DNA of 28,158 bases from Nemertoderma westbladi (lineage: Eukaryota; Xenacoelomorpha; Nemertodermatida; Nemertodermatidae), in NCBI GenBank assembly GCA_032718475.1, contig JAUCBJ010005097.1, positions 1 to 28,158 on the forward strand, given 5' to 3'. The notes beneath the pieces are model-generated. The model ran no database searches and was not told the DNA's origin. It saw only the letters and a list, made by a program, of their open reading frames with translations. Positions 9,268 to 19,890 of this stretch are shown here, piece after piece. The translations under genes were made by a program, and so were the position numbers. Position 1 is the first letter of the stretch, and each line of letters opens with the position of its first letter.

Positions 9268-9505
9268 CAAGGTTGAGGCCGTCAGTTCCAAACATATCAT
9301 CCATCTCCAAGAGATGGCCGAAGTTATGTAGCAGCTCCATAATCAGCATAATATCGCCGAACATGTGGTTGGGTATCGATAGACTGACGGGAGTCGGTTC
9401 CGGCAGAGGTTTCAGATCGTCGCATTCCAGGTCGTCCCGGGGCCTCGACCATTCCTTCAACCACCGCAAGTGGCGTTCCTTCTCTTCCCTTTTTGCTTCT
9501 CTTTC
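9268..9505 (-). CDS. baz1a: BAZ1A/ACF1-like gene, exon with start of DDT domain
   Basis: The acceptor (TTTTTTCTATTTAG) and donor (CTTG|GTGAGA) bound 238 bases, entering in phase 0 and leaving in phase 1. The peptide opens with the end of a charged helix. It then reads LKEWSRPRDDLECDDLKPLP followed by EPTPV, a signature of BAZ1A just before the DDT domain, and then FGDIMLIMELLHNFGHLLEM, the first DDT helices. In ISWI complexes the DDT domain of ACF1 contacts the SNF2H/ISWI ATPase and helps set nucleosome spacing; that role is known for the family and not shown here. The preceding intron is about 17.5 kb and contains the whole gamma-adaptin gene and the minisatellite. BAZ1B and other DDT proteins are alternatives, but the LPEPTPV context and the downstream exons favour BAZ1A. 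Confidence 0.95.
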
Positions 9506-10100
9506 CTAAATAGAAAAAACACAATCAATAATAATTGCAGTCAAACAAACAAACAATATAATATGGTTTATACGATAAATTGAGAGGCAGTTGGTGAAAT
9601 ACCAGTACCGATAGATGGCTCGTTGAAATAAATATGTAATCACTAATATGAATAATTCAAATATAAATAAATAAGAACTAAAAGACCTTATTTTGGAATT
9701 AATAAAATTTAAATGAAAGGCTCAGCTAGACTTCGTGCAGCGCGAAGGCCCCACGAACGTGTTTGGTAGTGGGTTCTGCCTTCATTTTGGTCTCGGTTTC
9801 AGAAAATCACGTAATTGGACATAATAAGGGAGGGGGGAGGGGGGGACTTACGACGCAGACAACAGCAGCTGCTTACTTTCAAAAATAAATCTGTAACATG
9901 TTCTATTGAGGTTCGTTTATTGTTTGGGTTAGATTAACGTGCCATTTTTATATAGCACTTTTTTAACATATAACACATAAGCTGCATAACACATAAGATT
10001 ATATCATAAAGTAGATTCAAATTCGAATTTGAAAAGGTGTCCACTTCGTAATGTCTGTCAAAATAAAAAAATGCCCAAAACCTCAAAGGAAACTCTCACC
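9506..10100. other. BAZ1A intron start (3' part), repeats only
   Basis: No coding region was recognised. It holds one copy of the dispersed motif TCGTTTATTGTTTGGGTTAG (9913-9932) and a G-rich run at 9829-9847. Confidence 0.5.
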
Positions 10101-10345
10101 GTGGGGATTTTCCTGGCCGCAGACTTCAAATATGTTGTTGGTTTTGATGTTTGACGGTATCCTGCCACTCTGTCTGTCCGTCAGTTTGTGTGTCAAAATA
10201 TAAGGAGGCTCATCACATTAGTAAAATTTTGGATATGGGGCTTTTCCTGGCCGCAGACATCCAATCTAATATAATTTTCGACGTTTGACGGTATCCAGAC
10301 ACTTTGTCCGTCGGTCTGTTTGTCCGTCAATACTTTGAAAAAATC
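10090..10345. repeat. Two diverged tandem copies of a ~134-bp repeat
   Basis: TTTTCCTGGCCGCAGAC occurs at 10108 and again at 10242, each followed about 40 bases later by GTTTGACGGTATCC and then a (T)GTCTGTCCGTC-type run. The copies are about 134 bases apart and differ by many substitutions, so the duplication is old. Confidence 0.75.
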
Positions 10346-10474
10346 CCTAATTTAGAGGCTCTTTTATAATATAAACCTTATTTTTATTTGCCAAAATTTA
10401 TATGTTCCAATCAATATTTTGCTGTAACATTTTTACAGCGTTTAGAGGAATTGTAGGAGATCAGATTTCTGTAA

Positions 10475-10821
10475 AAAAAAGAGATTTTAAACCTATTTAC
10501 AGAAGGTGAGCAGCGTATTTCCATAGGAAGAGAGTTCCAAATAGTTGGTGCTGCGACTGAAAATTATCTTCGACCATATGTTTGTAGATTGTAGGGCGGG
10601 ACTACAAGTAGACACTGATTCGCTGAACGAAGCTGACGCGATGGTTGATAGTGGTGTAAAAGATTAGCAAGATAACCCGGGCCAATGTTATTGAAGCACT
10701 TAAGTTAATAATGCGATCTTAAACTCTATTCGCCGTATCACTGGGAGCCAGTGGAGCTGTTTGAGCACTGGTGTGATCGACTCAGTTTTGCGAGTACCAC
10801 TAAGCAATCGGGCTGCATATT
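10475..10821 (-). mobile_element. LINE C-terminal fragment, minus strand
   Basis: The minus-strand translation gives AARLLSGTRKTESITPVLKQ, LHWLPVIRRIEFKIALLT, then after a frameshift FNNIGPGYLANLLHHYQPSR, LRSANQCLLVVPPYNLQTYG, a stop, and FSVAAPTIWNSLPMEIR. The LHWLPV and WNSLP blocks mark the C-terminal end of a LINE RT protein widespread in marine animals. It is dead: one frameshift and one internal stop. Confidence 0.88.
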
Positions 10822-10973
10822 ATTATTAATATAATAATATTATTAACAATATATCCAATATATTATATTCAATATACTGTATATAATATATAAGATAACG
10901 AGCGGGGAATTTAAACTGGGTTAAATTTACGAAAAGTTTCAGTTATCATTTCGTCAAGACAAAAACTGTCTTC

Positions 10974-10997
10974 AAAAACAAAAACAAAAACAAAAAC
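10974..10997. repeat. (CAAAAA)4 microsatellite
   Basis: There are four perfect CAAAAA units. Confidence 0.95.
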
Positions 10998-11472
10998 TGG
11001 CTGAAGAAGTTGCTTTGATTCATGGTAGAGTTGTTGCAACACAAAACATCCTGCGAGTAGGAAGTTAGATGTTTTTTAGAAATGAAGAAAGGCCTGTTGC
11101 TTGCAAGGAATTAAAGGGTGCTGAAGACATTGGTTCAACTTGAAGAACCGGGTAGAGGAGCCAAAACACTAAGTCGAGCTGTTCTCGTTCTCCATGAGTG
11201 ACTATTTGTGGGCCCGAGGCGGTTTACCCGGTATTTCCCGCTAATTGTATTGCTAGGCCTACCTAATGCAGAATGCAGCACCAAATGTGTACGGTAATTC
11301 AAAAAACCGGGCCGGTACCGGTTCCGACAAAACTGGCAATAAGCGGTATCGGTACCGAACGTGAAATAAACTTTTCGAAAAGTGGCCTATAACGACCGCT
11401 GGTTAAAGTTATACACACAAGCCAAGTCCCAGTGGAATCCCTCCGCCCGTTTTGGAGGAGTTCGAGCACAAC

Positions 11473-11486
11473 AGAGAGAGAGAGAG
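11473..11486. repeat. (AG)7 microsatellite
   Basis: There are seven perfect AG dinucleotides. Confidence 0.95.
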
Positions 11487-11561
11487 GGAATTTGTCTTTT
11501 ATAGGTATAAATTACAATGGTGGCCGTGCAGCTTTTAAATCAGTAAATTGTCACCATTTAA

Positions 11562-11623
11562 ATATCCAGCTCATTAATTAATTATTAATTTATAATAATT
11601 TTTAAATTGAAGAGCTGGAATAT
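11562..11623. repeat. AT-rich hairpin with 11-base arms
   Basis: ATATCCAGCTC (11562-11572) and GAGCTGGAATAT (11612-11623) are inverted, with one bulged base. The loop is AT-only. A foldback or MITE remnant is possible. Confidence 0.6.
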
Positions 11624-11639
11624 TGGCATAACACTCCCA

Positions 11640-13140
11640 TATTCTCGTTTGGATGCCGAAGTACAACCTGGTTGGTTATAATTTATAATTATTATCTAAT
11701 GAATAATAATTAATATAGAACCGCGATTTCATCACCATAGGATATGATGTACTGATGGTTATTAAGAAAAACAATGTCGCATGTTTGTTGGGGGTATATA
11801 GTTGCTTAGGAGTATGTTTAAGGAATGCTAATAAATAATAGTACAAATATTAAAACAAAATTACCACATTATAATAAATTAATGACATTATAATAGTAAC
11901 ATATGGTTACTCATACAAAACCATAAAACTAATATTAATTAACCACAATATAATTAATATAAATACTGCTTTTATTATCACAAACGTTGTGCAGGTGGAA
12001 AACTCGGCCTACTTCATTGAAAGTGGTTAATTAAACTGATTTTATCGGTTTAATTTTGCTTTGATTGCATTGAACCCCAAAACCAAAAATAATACCTAGA
12101 CAGACAGAGTATAAGCGTTAATTAATGTGGGAGCTACGCACGTTAGGAAAAATAAAAATGGAATATGACATTTAATTGGCAAAAATTGAGAAGTGTCAAA
12201 AAAAAACTAAACTATAAGCACATTGGTTTAGGTATTTTTCCTGCTTCAACCACAGTTGCAGGGATAAAATGTTACTTAAATATATCATTTTGAGAAATTC
12301 ATTGGCGAACTCATTTTAAGAAGCATTCTAACTAAAGTTAGATATGAATAATTGTGAATATGATACCATATTGAATATCACTAAGAATGTAATGATATGG
12401 AAATTTGCAAACAAACTTCGAGAGTTATCAGGTCGGATCAACATCAGTATAATTCGTAGTTACCAATAACTTACTAGGAATTATAAATAAATTTGTTGAC
12501 AGTATAAAACCATATACAGTCACTTGACAACACGCTAGTGTAACCACAGGAAATATAAGGCCGAAGTTTTGGGACATATTATTTGGGAATAAAGAAAATA
12601 TTCGCTTAAAATATTATAAAACACAAACTAACAGTTTTGGATATTCTGAAACGAACGTATATATATAATGGAGTTAACATACTTAAATAATATTAATTAA
12701 TCTTAACTTATTTCTAATACAATTAATATTAAAGACACATTAATTTAAACTCAAGATAATGTCACTTCTCACCGTGTACTACTGAAACGAACCTCACTAT
12801 TAGGGTTAGTAAGGATAAACACGAGGAATATTTGGGTGGAACTGGTTTTTGCAGCGAGAAAAAAAGCGATCCGGACACGAAATAAATTGACATCATTATA
12901 AGAGAGTCAGAAATACGTAGACATTTTACAAATCATTTTTAAGTTGTCTAAATTACTTTCCATGTAATATAAATTTATATAATTCTATCAAGAAATATAA
13001 ACCAGCTTTTCTCGAACAAGAATTAATGCAGTTTGGGTAATATTATAAAGCATTATTATTTCCGGTTACATAAAAGAGTTTCCCGAAACTTATAAAGATA
13101 ATCACGCTTTATAAACTGTATTTTGTTCGAATTAGTTCTT
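11640..13140. other. AT-rich intronic stretch with no recognised feature
   Basis: Frequent stops occur in all frames and no homology was seen. It is rich in TTAATTAA-type runs. It lies downstream of the gamma-adaptin gene, inside the BAZ1A intron. Confidence 0.6.
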
Positions 13141-13173
13141 TGGATTTCTTTAATATTGAATGGTTTGATGAAA

Positions 13174-13179
13174 TTTATT
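13174..13179 (-). terminator. Candidate poly(A) signal of the gamma-adaptin gene
   Basis: AATAAA on the minus strand lies about 150 bases after the TGA stop. A second, weaker ATTAAA lies at 13149-13154. This is the first canonical hexamer after the stop; cleavage would be expected 10-30 bases further on. No transcript evidence is available. Confidence 0.5.
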
Positions 13180-13327
13180 GCGCAATGCACCTTTTTGGTG
13201 ACGTAAAAAAAAATATAAATCATGCCCGCATAAACGTGTGCCTGCATGAAACCAGCAGAAACGTATTTCTAACCGACCCAGAATTTGTACCGGAGGTTTC
13301 TGACACGCGGGGTAGGTCAACTACAAA

Positions 13328-15241
13328 TCAGTTGGACCAAAGAACCGAAGGGAAGTGGTTGACTTCGGCCATCTCGGTGACGGACTGGCCGGAGCGGTTG
13401 TACGCGATCCGTAGACGCATCTTTAGAGGCACACCCTGGGGGTTGCGGACCCGCATAGACTGAGTCAGTCCCCCGGCGCCCCCAGCCGCTAACCGGGTCG
13501 CCGAGGGGGGCATCATCTCCAACTGGAAGGTCTTGGGAACCGCGGCTTGGAACACAAAGTCTGTGAGCGGCTCCAGCCCAGAGTTCGAGGCGCCCACGTT
13601 GATGGTGTACGAGTCGGGGGAGTTCCGATCGAAAGCGAACTCGATCTTAACGCCGTCTTTATCGTACGCGGTGATGGGGGGGATAGGGGGGCTCGCGACG
13701 GGGGGAAGGATGCCCCCCACAAGGTCCAACCCGCCCAGCAGGTCGAGGAGATCCGCCCCCGGGGGCGGTTTCCCCCCGATGGTGGTGGGCCCATTCACCG
13801 AGGGGGCGGCTTCGGTCCCCGCTATCAGGTCCAGCAGCCCCCCAGACTTGCCGCCCCCTTCCCCCACTCCGCCGGTACCTTCCTCATCGTCATCCAGTTC
13901 ATCCTCGACGCCGTTGGTGACAGGCAGCGGTTTCGACACCTCCATCACCGGCATTCGTTCGAGAATACCGACCCGAAGGTTGTCATGTCTACGGAATATC
14001 GTGTCGTACTCGACAGCCCGCTGCTGAATCTCAACGTCTATAGACGATCCGTAACACGATATGATCCCCCGAATGCGATCTCGACTCCCCATACTGAATC
14101 GCGACGACAACTTCATAACGCAGTTGATGATGTAATCCTTAGAGATGCGGTTGGTATCCGGGGAGTATAGATCGCGTTCTAGTAGATCGATCACGGCGCT
14201 CTCGGGCGGACATAACGGGTCCTCCTCCTCTAGGAGACCCTGGACCAGAAGGTCCCCATACTCCCCCAGACACCAGCAGGCCAGCTGCACCACGGCTGCA
14301 TCCCCGCTCTCCGCCACCGTGTACGCCTTGTACAACTGCTGCACGATGTAGCCGTGCGGCGCGGACCCATCCGATATCATCTGGACGAGACGCGCGATGC
14401 AATCATCCCGTATGTACTTACCCGCGCACGCCAACACTTTCATCATCGTGTCGATGTGCCAGCGCTTATTCGGGGCGAATTTATCCGCGGCGTTGAAGAT
14501 CTCCGAACACAAATACGATTTAAACTCGTCATCGGCTGTCTTTAAGAAAGTAATTAACTCCTTCATCATGCATCGAATGTTCCCGCTGTTTATAAGCGCG
14601 AAAGATAACTCCATGGCGCGCTTTCGTATCGAAATGTCCGCGTCTTTGAGGCACTCGAGGATGAGCGCCCGATGGCGTTGCACCGCGTTGGTTTCCACGT
14701 CGATGGTTCGCAGCAGCGTGTTCAACGCGACGTAACGGATGTTCTTATCGGTGTTGAGGAGGAACCTCCCGAGGATGTTGATGGCGAGGACGCGCAACCC
14801 GGACTCAGACTTGGTGCCCATGATGGTGAGCACGGTCTCGTAGAGGATCGCGTTGCCCACGTTCTTGGAGGTGTCGGTGTTGGTGGCGACCTGGGCGAGG
14901 ATGTCGTTCATGGCCTCCGAGCACTCGCCGTCTTCCCTCCCGAGACGACCGAGGAGTTGAAGGATGGTGATCTGGAGGAAGGGGTCCGAGATTCCGCAGA
15001 CGTCGTGCTCCGGGGAGTAGCCCGACATGATGAGGTTCTTGAGGATGCGGATGAGTTGGGCGACCATCTTGCGGAAGTGGGTGAGCACGTCCGGGCTGGT
15101 CTCGCACATCTGTATGATGAGTCGGACCGCAGTGAGGAGGACCCCGTGGTTCTTCTCTTGGAGGAGAGAGCGAGCCGCCGGGAGGAACATCTCGACTAGA
15201 TCGGGAACCTTCGCGACGATTCTTGTGGCGCAAAGAGCAGA
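13328..15241 (-). CDS. ap1g1: AP-1 complex subunit gamma (gamma-adaptin), exon 2, residues 157-793 and stop
   Basis: This single 1914-base exon follows acceptor CCCCTTTTCAG and ends in TGA. It covers the rest of the armadillo-like trunk (NLIMSGYSPEHDVCGISDPF, NVGNAILYETVLTIM, SGLRVLAINILGRFLLN, RAMELSFALIN, YGSSIDVEIQQRAVEY). A flexible hinge of about 88 residues (591-678) is rich in Gly, Pro and acid and carries two clathrin-box-like motifs, LLDLI (625-629) and LLDLL (654-658). The gamma ear runs from about 679 to 793 (ITAYDKDGVKIEFAFDRN, TDFVFQAAVPKTFQLEM, MAEVNHFPSVLW). Total length is 793 residues against about 820 in vertebrates, the difference being mostly in the hinge. The frame is intact. 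The exon is visibly GC-rich beside AT-rich flanks, and some usually invariant trunk residues differ (ITILQLLGRLG). Long open frames on the other strand here are shadows. Confidence 0.98.
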   Translation of the reverse strand, partial: SALCATRIVAKVPDLVEMFLPAARSLLQEKNHGVLLTAVRLIIQMCETSPDVLTHFRKMVAQLIRILKNLIMSGYSPEHDVCGISDPFLQITILQLLGRLGREDGECSEAMNDILAQVATNTDTSKNVGNAILYETVLTIMGTKSESGLRVLAINILGRFLLNTDKNIRYVALNTLLRTIDVETNAVQRHRALILECLKDADISIRKRAMELSFALINSGNIRCMMKELITFLKTADDEFKSYLCSEIFNAADKFAPNKRWHIDTMMKVLACAGKYIRDDCIARLVQMISDGSAPHGYIVQQLYKAYTVAESGDAAVVQLACWCLGEYGDLLVQGLLEEEDPLCPPESAVIDLLERDLYSPDTNRISKDYIINCVMKLSSRFSMGSRDRIRGIISCYGSSIDVEIQQRAVEYDTIFRRHDNLRVGILERMPVMEVSKPLPVTNGVEDELDDDEEGTGGVGEGGGKSGGLLDLIAGTEAAPSVNGPTTIGGKPPPGADLLDLLGGLDLVGGILPPVASPPIPPITAYDKDGVKIEFAFDRNSPDSYTINVGASNSGLEPLTDFVFQAAVPKTFQLEMMPPSATRLAAGGAGGLTQSMRVRNPQGVPLKMRLRIAYNRSGQSVTEMAEVNHFPSVLWSN

Positions 15242-16067
15242 CTGAAAAGGGGACAATTTGTATGAAGTTTAATGAAAATTATAAAGACGTAAGTGAATAT
15301 ATCTGTCTGTATATTACATATTCATTCATATAGGCCATAGGGCCTATAATAATATATCTACAAGTATCGTTTAAATATTAAAAATTTTAGAATTTTTTAC
15401 ATTTACCGATATTTTACAGCTGAAGAGCCATTAGGGCGAAATGCATTCGGTTTTTTTTGTATATTTTAATTATTAAATTATTTTACTGTATATGCTAATA
15501 AATTATATTTTTTACTGTGATATTAATAAAAACTGTTACTGGCAAAAAACATTTTTTGATTGATATTATTTACCGGTATTTACATAACTTTTGGAACTTA
15601 CGATAACGGTACCTACCCTTAGTAATAAATGTATTACAAAAATTTATAAAGATTTATCTCTAATACGATTAAGTTATTCTGGAAGTACCGGTAGGTTTAT
15701 TTACCTCAGGTAGTTGAGACTGTTTATATTCAGCGCGCCAACCCGAACTGAAGCTAATCAACTGCTCCAGTGCAGGGCTAACGCATCAATATTAGCATGG
15801 CTAATCATCACAGGCAAATATTACAAAAAATCGGTCGCGAAAAATAAATTTATATAAATTAAAGTTATATCATACAGAAAAAATAAAGACATACTACATA
15901 AATACGGTAATATAAAAAAATATAATTGTTTACGAGAACCCCGTGTCCTGTACAAGGAAAAGTACAAATTGAAATAAATGAAAGCAATGAAAGTACATTT
16001 TATACAAAATTAATAGATAAGGTGTGTATGCCGAGGCGATAATGCCCGTATTAAAGTAACAGCTAAC
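15242..16067 (-). other. Only intron of the gamma-adaptin gene
   Basis: This 826-base GT...AG intron in phase 0 lies between codons 156 and 157. It is AT-rich with no coding potential. It holds short palindromic runs (for example ATAGGCCATAGGGCCTAT near 15332) and two TACCGGTA-type sites near 15570 and 15685. An open frame runs from exon 1 past the donor for some 45 codons, but it has no homology there. Confidence 0.93.
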
Positions 16068-16535
16068 CTTTTTCTTTAGATACGAGTTACTCGACTTTAT
16101 TATTCGTTCAATTTCTCCCGCCAAATCGCGACACATTTCGTTGGAACAGATGGCGCCGAGGGTGCAGAGCGCCAACCCGGCGATGTACTGGTTGTTGTGG
16201 GACATGTCCGTCTTCAGCGAGTTGGTAACTAATAGATGAACCTCTTGGCGCTCGTCCAATAGCAGCATGGTACCGAGATAGCCAATCCGTTTGTCAGAGA
16301 AGCGACTGGACGCGATCAATTTGAAGCATTCTAATTGGCCGAAGTGGGAGGGATAGCCGAGCATGTGTACGTAGAGGAGTTTGGCGATGTTCCGACAGCG
16401 GTAAACGTTGTCCTCCTCACGGAACGCGTTACGGATGGTCGCGCATTCTTTCTGGATGACCGCACGCTCCTCGGCTTGGGTTCGACTCGAACGGATCAGA
16501 CGTATCAGTTCTCGCAAGCGAATCGGCGCAGGCAT
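16068..16535 (-). CDS. ap1g1: AP-1 complex subunit gamma (gamma-adaptin), exon 1, start of protein
   Basis: The start codon is at 16535, with G at position -3. It begins [20 protein letters not shown], the standard N-terminus of gamma-adaptins. The exon encodes 156 residues of the adaptin N (trunk) domain, including [33 protein letters not shown] and [20 protein letters not shown]. It ends SYLKKK at a GT donor (AAG|GTTAGC, phase 0). Exon 2 resumes with SALCAT, matching the family without a gap. Gamma-adaptin is the large subunit of the AP-1 clathrin adaptor at the trans-Golgi network and endosomes. An extra 5' untranslated exon upstream is possible but not identifiable. Confidence 0.97.
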
Positions 16536-17660
16536 CGCAGGTAAATAAATAACTATGACTCGAAGATAATGAATAAATCACTACCACAAATCAGTTAGAA
16601 CAAATAAATAATTGTATTCCGAGTCTGACTTTAGCAATCTGCAGTTAACCAATTAATTGACTAATTCAATTGGATGGGAAATACAAACAGGTACAGAAGT
16701 AGCCTACTACAGTACTAAGCAGAACGATGTTAATTGTGATCGAGTGCGGATGATTTTAATTAAGTCTCCAATAATTCGTTTATACCTGCATAGACTATGG
16801 AGGCTTTTGATTTAAGGTAGGCCTACACATAGAGGGGGATATTAGAGACTATATATATCCCGGTAGATGGTGTACCAGGACCAGCGCCTTGTGTCTGCAG
16901 CGTGCAGGTCTGTGTGTCTACAGTACCAAAACACTTTGAATATGTAGTCACACAGTTTAGTTTATCTTTGTATTCCGCTACTATAATTTGTTTTCATCGT
17001 ACAGTTAACAGTTCATCACTAAGTCAGTAAGAGGCGGTAAGGTAAGATTGGATATGTCAGTTCAGTAAGATTCTAATAGTACAGTAGTTGGTAGTAGTCA
17101 ATTATATAAATTATCATTACCCGGTAATAATACAGTAGTGATAAAGCGTTCCTATAGCAGTATACGCAGATAGGTCACGACATACATTCAATGTTTTTAA
17201 CGTTTAACAAATCTAAAAGTGAAAAACATTGTGACTTTTTTTAATTTCACCACTTTCAGTACCGGTAGCCTATTTCAGCCTAACAGCCTAAAGGTTTCGA
17301 GGAAGACGATGAAACTGAAAAGTGTTCCCCTGCAGTATATAAACCGTAATTATCGTCAATAATTCGGTTGAGGATTAACGCTAAATACTGAAATATTTTC
17401 GTATTTAACTTTCTTAAGAAAGTACGTAGACATAGCAGCATAGATATGTAGAGTAGGCCTAGATAGCTGTGACAGACAACCAGTGACCTCTCGCGGAGTA
17501 AACACTACAACAATATTCTAACAGTCTAATATAACCCGAAAGCAGAACGAGATACCGATACCAGGATACCGATCAGCCGATAGTCATGAGATGCTCTAAA
17601 TCCTAATCCTGTAATCTAATAAATATTGCGGAATGTCCGAAATTGGTGTGTGTGTAGGCC
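16536..17660. other. 5' flank of the gamma-adaptin gene
   Basis: No coding region was recognised. The promoter would be expected here on the minus strand, but no TATA box or initiator could be picked out with confidence. TAGGCCTA occurs at 16818 and 17454. No CpG-rich block is evident. Confidence 0.5.
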
Positions 17661-17673
17661 TACAACAGTACAA

Positions 17674-17760
17674 TGCAATAACTCAGTTTACGTCTAAGTT
17701 TAATCATTTGGAATTTCAAACATCTTACGAACGAGATTATGAGTCATCATCGCTATTGCA
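17674..17760. mobile_element. 87-bp TIR element, copy 1
   Basis: It begins TGCAATAACTCAG and ends GTCATCATCGCTATTGCA; the outer TGCAATA/TATTGCA is inverted. The inner block CATCTTACGAACGAGATTA is shared exactly with copy 2 at 19891-19978. Confidence 0.65.
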
Positions 17761-18250
17761 TTGCACCACCAGTCTGCGTAAGTCTCTCAGTGCTCAGCTC
17801 AGTGTCGCGTGCATATAGGCCTAAACTGCTAAAGGTTCAAATAAATATACCAGTATATCAGCACATTAAGTTTCACTCTCTATGCAGCGCAGCTATACAC
17901 GTAGATTCTTGATATCTCTCACTTCGGCACTAATGTAGACAGAAACGAATTACTGGAATAACATCAAATTGGAGAATAACATATAATATAAATAATCAAT
18001 AACAGTTTAGCGATGAATCTCTGCCTTGCATCCTTAAATGGTAGCTAAATGACTACTGGACTTTCTGCCTATGTCAGCATGTGAAGTTTCCCCGGTATTC
18101 CCCTTAAACCCGGGGGAGGGGGGGTCAATATAATACCTCCCGCTCTGAAACTAACGATACTAACTATAAAGACTAACTGAAACGAACTAAAATGAATTCA
18201 AATAAATTAGCTAGAAATTTTAAATTTGTTTTTAGCGGCTGGTGCCGGTC

Positions 18251-18620
18251 CATGTGAAGAATACCGCCCATGTGAAGAATACCAGGATTTCACTTTTCGC
18301 GGTCGACTTTTATTGGAATTTTATACGGTATTTGAAGATTTTAATTCCTTTTTAATTTATCTTTATTGAGTGTATTATAGAGCTTATTTATGTGTTATAA
18401 CCTGCACATATACTAATTCGTTTATTGTTTTGGTTATATTCAGCCCTTCTGTAACCTGTGTTTTTTGTGAAAACCTGGTATTCTTCACATGGGGGTAACT
18501 GCAAAGTGAAATAAAACGGCAGAAAGTCTGGTATTCTTCGCCCATGTGAAGAATACCAGGATTTCATTTTTCGGTCGATTTTTATTGGTCGATATTTTTT
18601 ATTAAATTTATCTTTATTAA
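18251..18620. repeat. Cluster of the ATGTGAAGAATACC repeat family
   Basis: CATGTGAAGAATACC occurs at 18251 and again from 18269. A block starting GCCCATGTGAAGAATACCAG at 18266 recurs at 18540, followed both times by GATTTCA, a TTTTCG-GTCGA-like run and TTTTATTGG. Between them, 18476-18539 is the inverted form of the 54-bp unit at 5477-5584. GGTATTCTTC (18530-18539) and GAAGAATACC (18548-18557) form a perfect 10-base stem with an 8-base loop. Confidence 0.85.
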
Positions 18621-18730
18621 GTGTTTTATCCGCGTGCCCGTGCACGATGTCCTTTATTTTTTGAGGGGGGTGATCTATTCATCAGTCAGTCGGACGGTTA
18701 GTAAGAAGGTGTGTGTAAACAAGCCACCAC

Positions 18731-18910
18731 GGTAACATATTCTCCTTTCCCTCAATTGGTAGGTAACAAAATCGTTTATTGTTTTGGTTAGAAAACCCTG
18801 TCTCGGTAACCTGCTCCTTTCCCTCAATTTGTAGGTAACAATGTCGTTTATTGTTTTGGTTAGAAATTACAGCCGCTGTAACCTGCTCTTTTCCTTCAAT
18901 TGGAAGGTAA
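18731..18910. repeat. Tandem 72-74-bp repeat, about 2.5 copies
   Basis: Units start near 18731, 18805 and 18877 with GGTAACNTNCTCCTTTCC-like sequence, then CCCTCAATTNGTAGGTAACA, then TCGTTTATTGTTTTGGTTAG. The last of these is exact at 18772-18791 and 18844-18863. Single copies of the unit lie near 18400-18455 and 21068-21165, and its core alone at 9913 and, inverted, at 8981. Confidence 0.85.
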
Positions 18911-18999
18911 TAACAGTGTTTATTAATTCCCACATTCCCATCCACCTTCCCATATTCTTTGATCGTCTGGGTCAGTGGGTATAAACTCCACTTTATCAG

Positions 19000-19890
19000 C
19001 TGGCAATATGGGGCATGTTAAGTGTTTCGTCATATACACAAGTACACCCTTCCTGCCTTCCCTTTAGCTGTTTAGCGTAACAAACAAACAATAAATATTT
19101 TAAATGTAATATATTAATAAGTATCATTACCATACTTAATTAATAATATTAATTATAATTAATATAATTAACTTTAACTATTAATAATGATAACTATTAA
19201 CAAGAAAGATTTGCGAAAAAAACATTGCAGCAAATGCTGTATTGTTTTTAATAAAAGTTTAATGTTTCAACACCAACTAAATCTGCAAAAGTTGTTTACA
19301 TCTGAAACTATCCATATTTGCTGGGACAATCACACAACTTTCAACTTTCATACCCGCCATCCTTCATCCTATATCGCATTTTTAATATATAATAATATGC
19401 CTTTGTGCATTAGATGCATACCGGTATGCCTGTACTGCTACTTCATATGATGATACTGATACGTAACAGGCAACCTGAAACGTGATCCCCTATTCAGCAA
19501 TTGGCTATTTACCTAACTGACAGTTAGGTAAATATTATATCTCTTTCTCCTGATTGGTTATAGAATCAGATGCTGTCAGATCAGATCAGATAAGGACAGA
19601 CGTTTTATTCTACCTCGATTCCTACAGTCCTAATATGTATCAGAATCAGTCATTCAGTGCTGCAGTGTGAGTCAGTGAGTAGCTGTGAGTGTAGCGGTAG
19701 CGCAGTGTAACCTACAGACCTACACACACAGCTGACACTGTGACAGCTCCAGCTACATGAGCTACAGCCTACTGGACTGGTGCCAGGGTGTTGCGTCAGT
19801 TGCGTTTGCTACTGCCCCTACTGCAGTACTGTCCTATGCTGTTATGTCTGACAGTCTGACGTCTGACGGTATGTTGAGATTGGGAAACCA
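19000..19890. other. Non-coding stretch without recognised genes
   Basis: It is AT-rich up to 19200, then of mixed composition. It has a CAGTGTGAGTCAGTGAGTAG-like GT/GA-rich part near 19660-19740. The open frames at 19187-19450 and 19757-20062 (plus) show no domain; the second overlaps a repeat copy. Confidence 0.5.

Noticed and set aside
14672-15199. 175-codon and other long plus-strand open frames across 13533-15245
   Set aside because: They are antisense shadows of the GC-rich gamma-adaptin exon. The opposite strand gives a full, collinear family match.
17336-17343. TATATAAA as a promoter
   Set aside because: It lies on the plus strand with no plus-strand gene downstream, and such words are common in AT-rich DNA.
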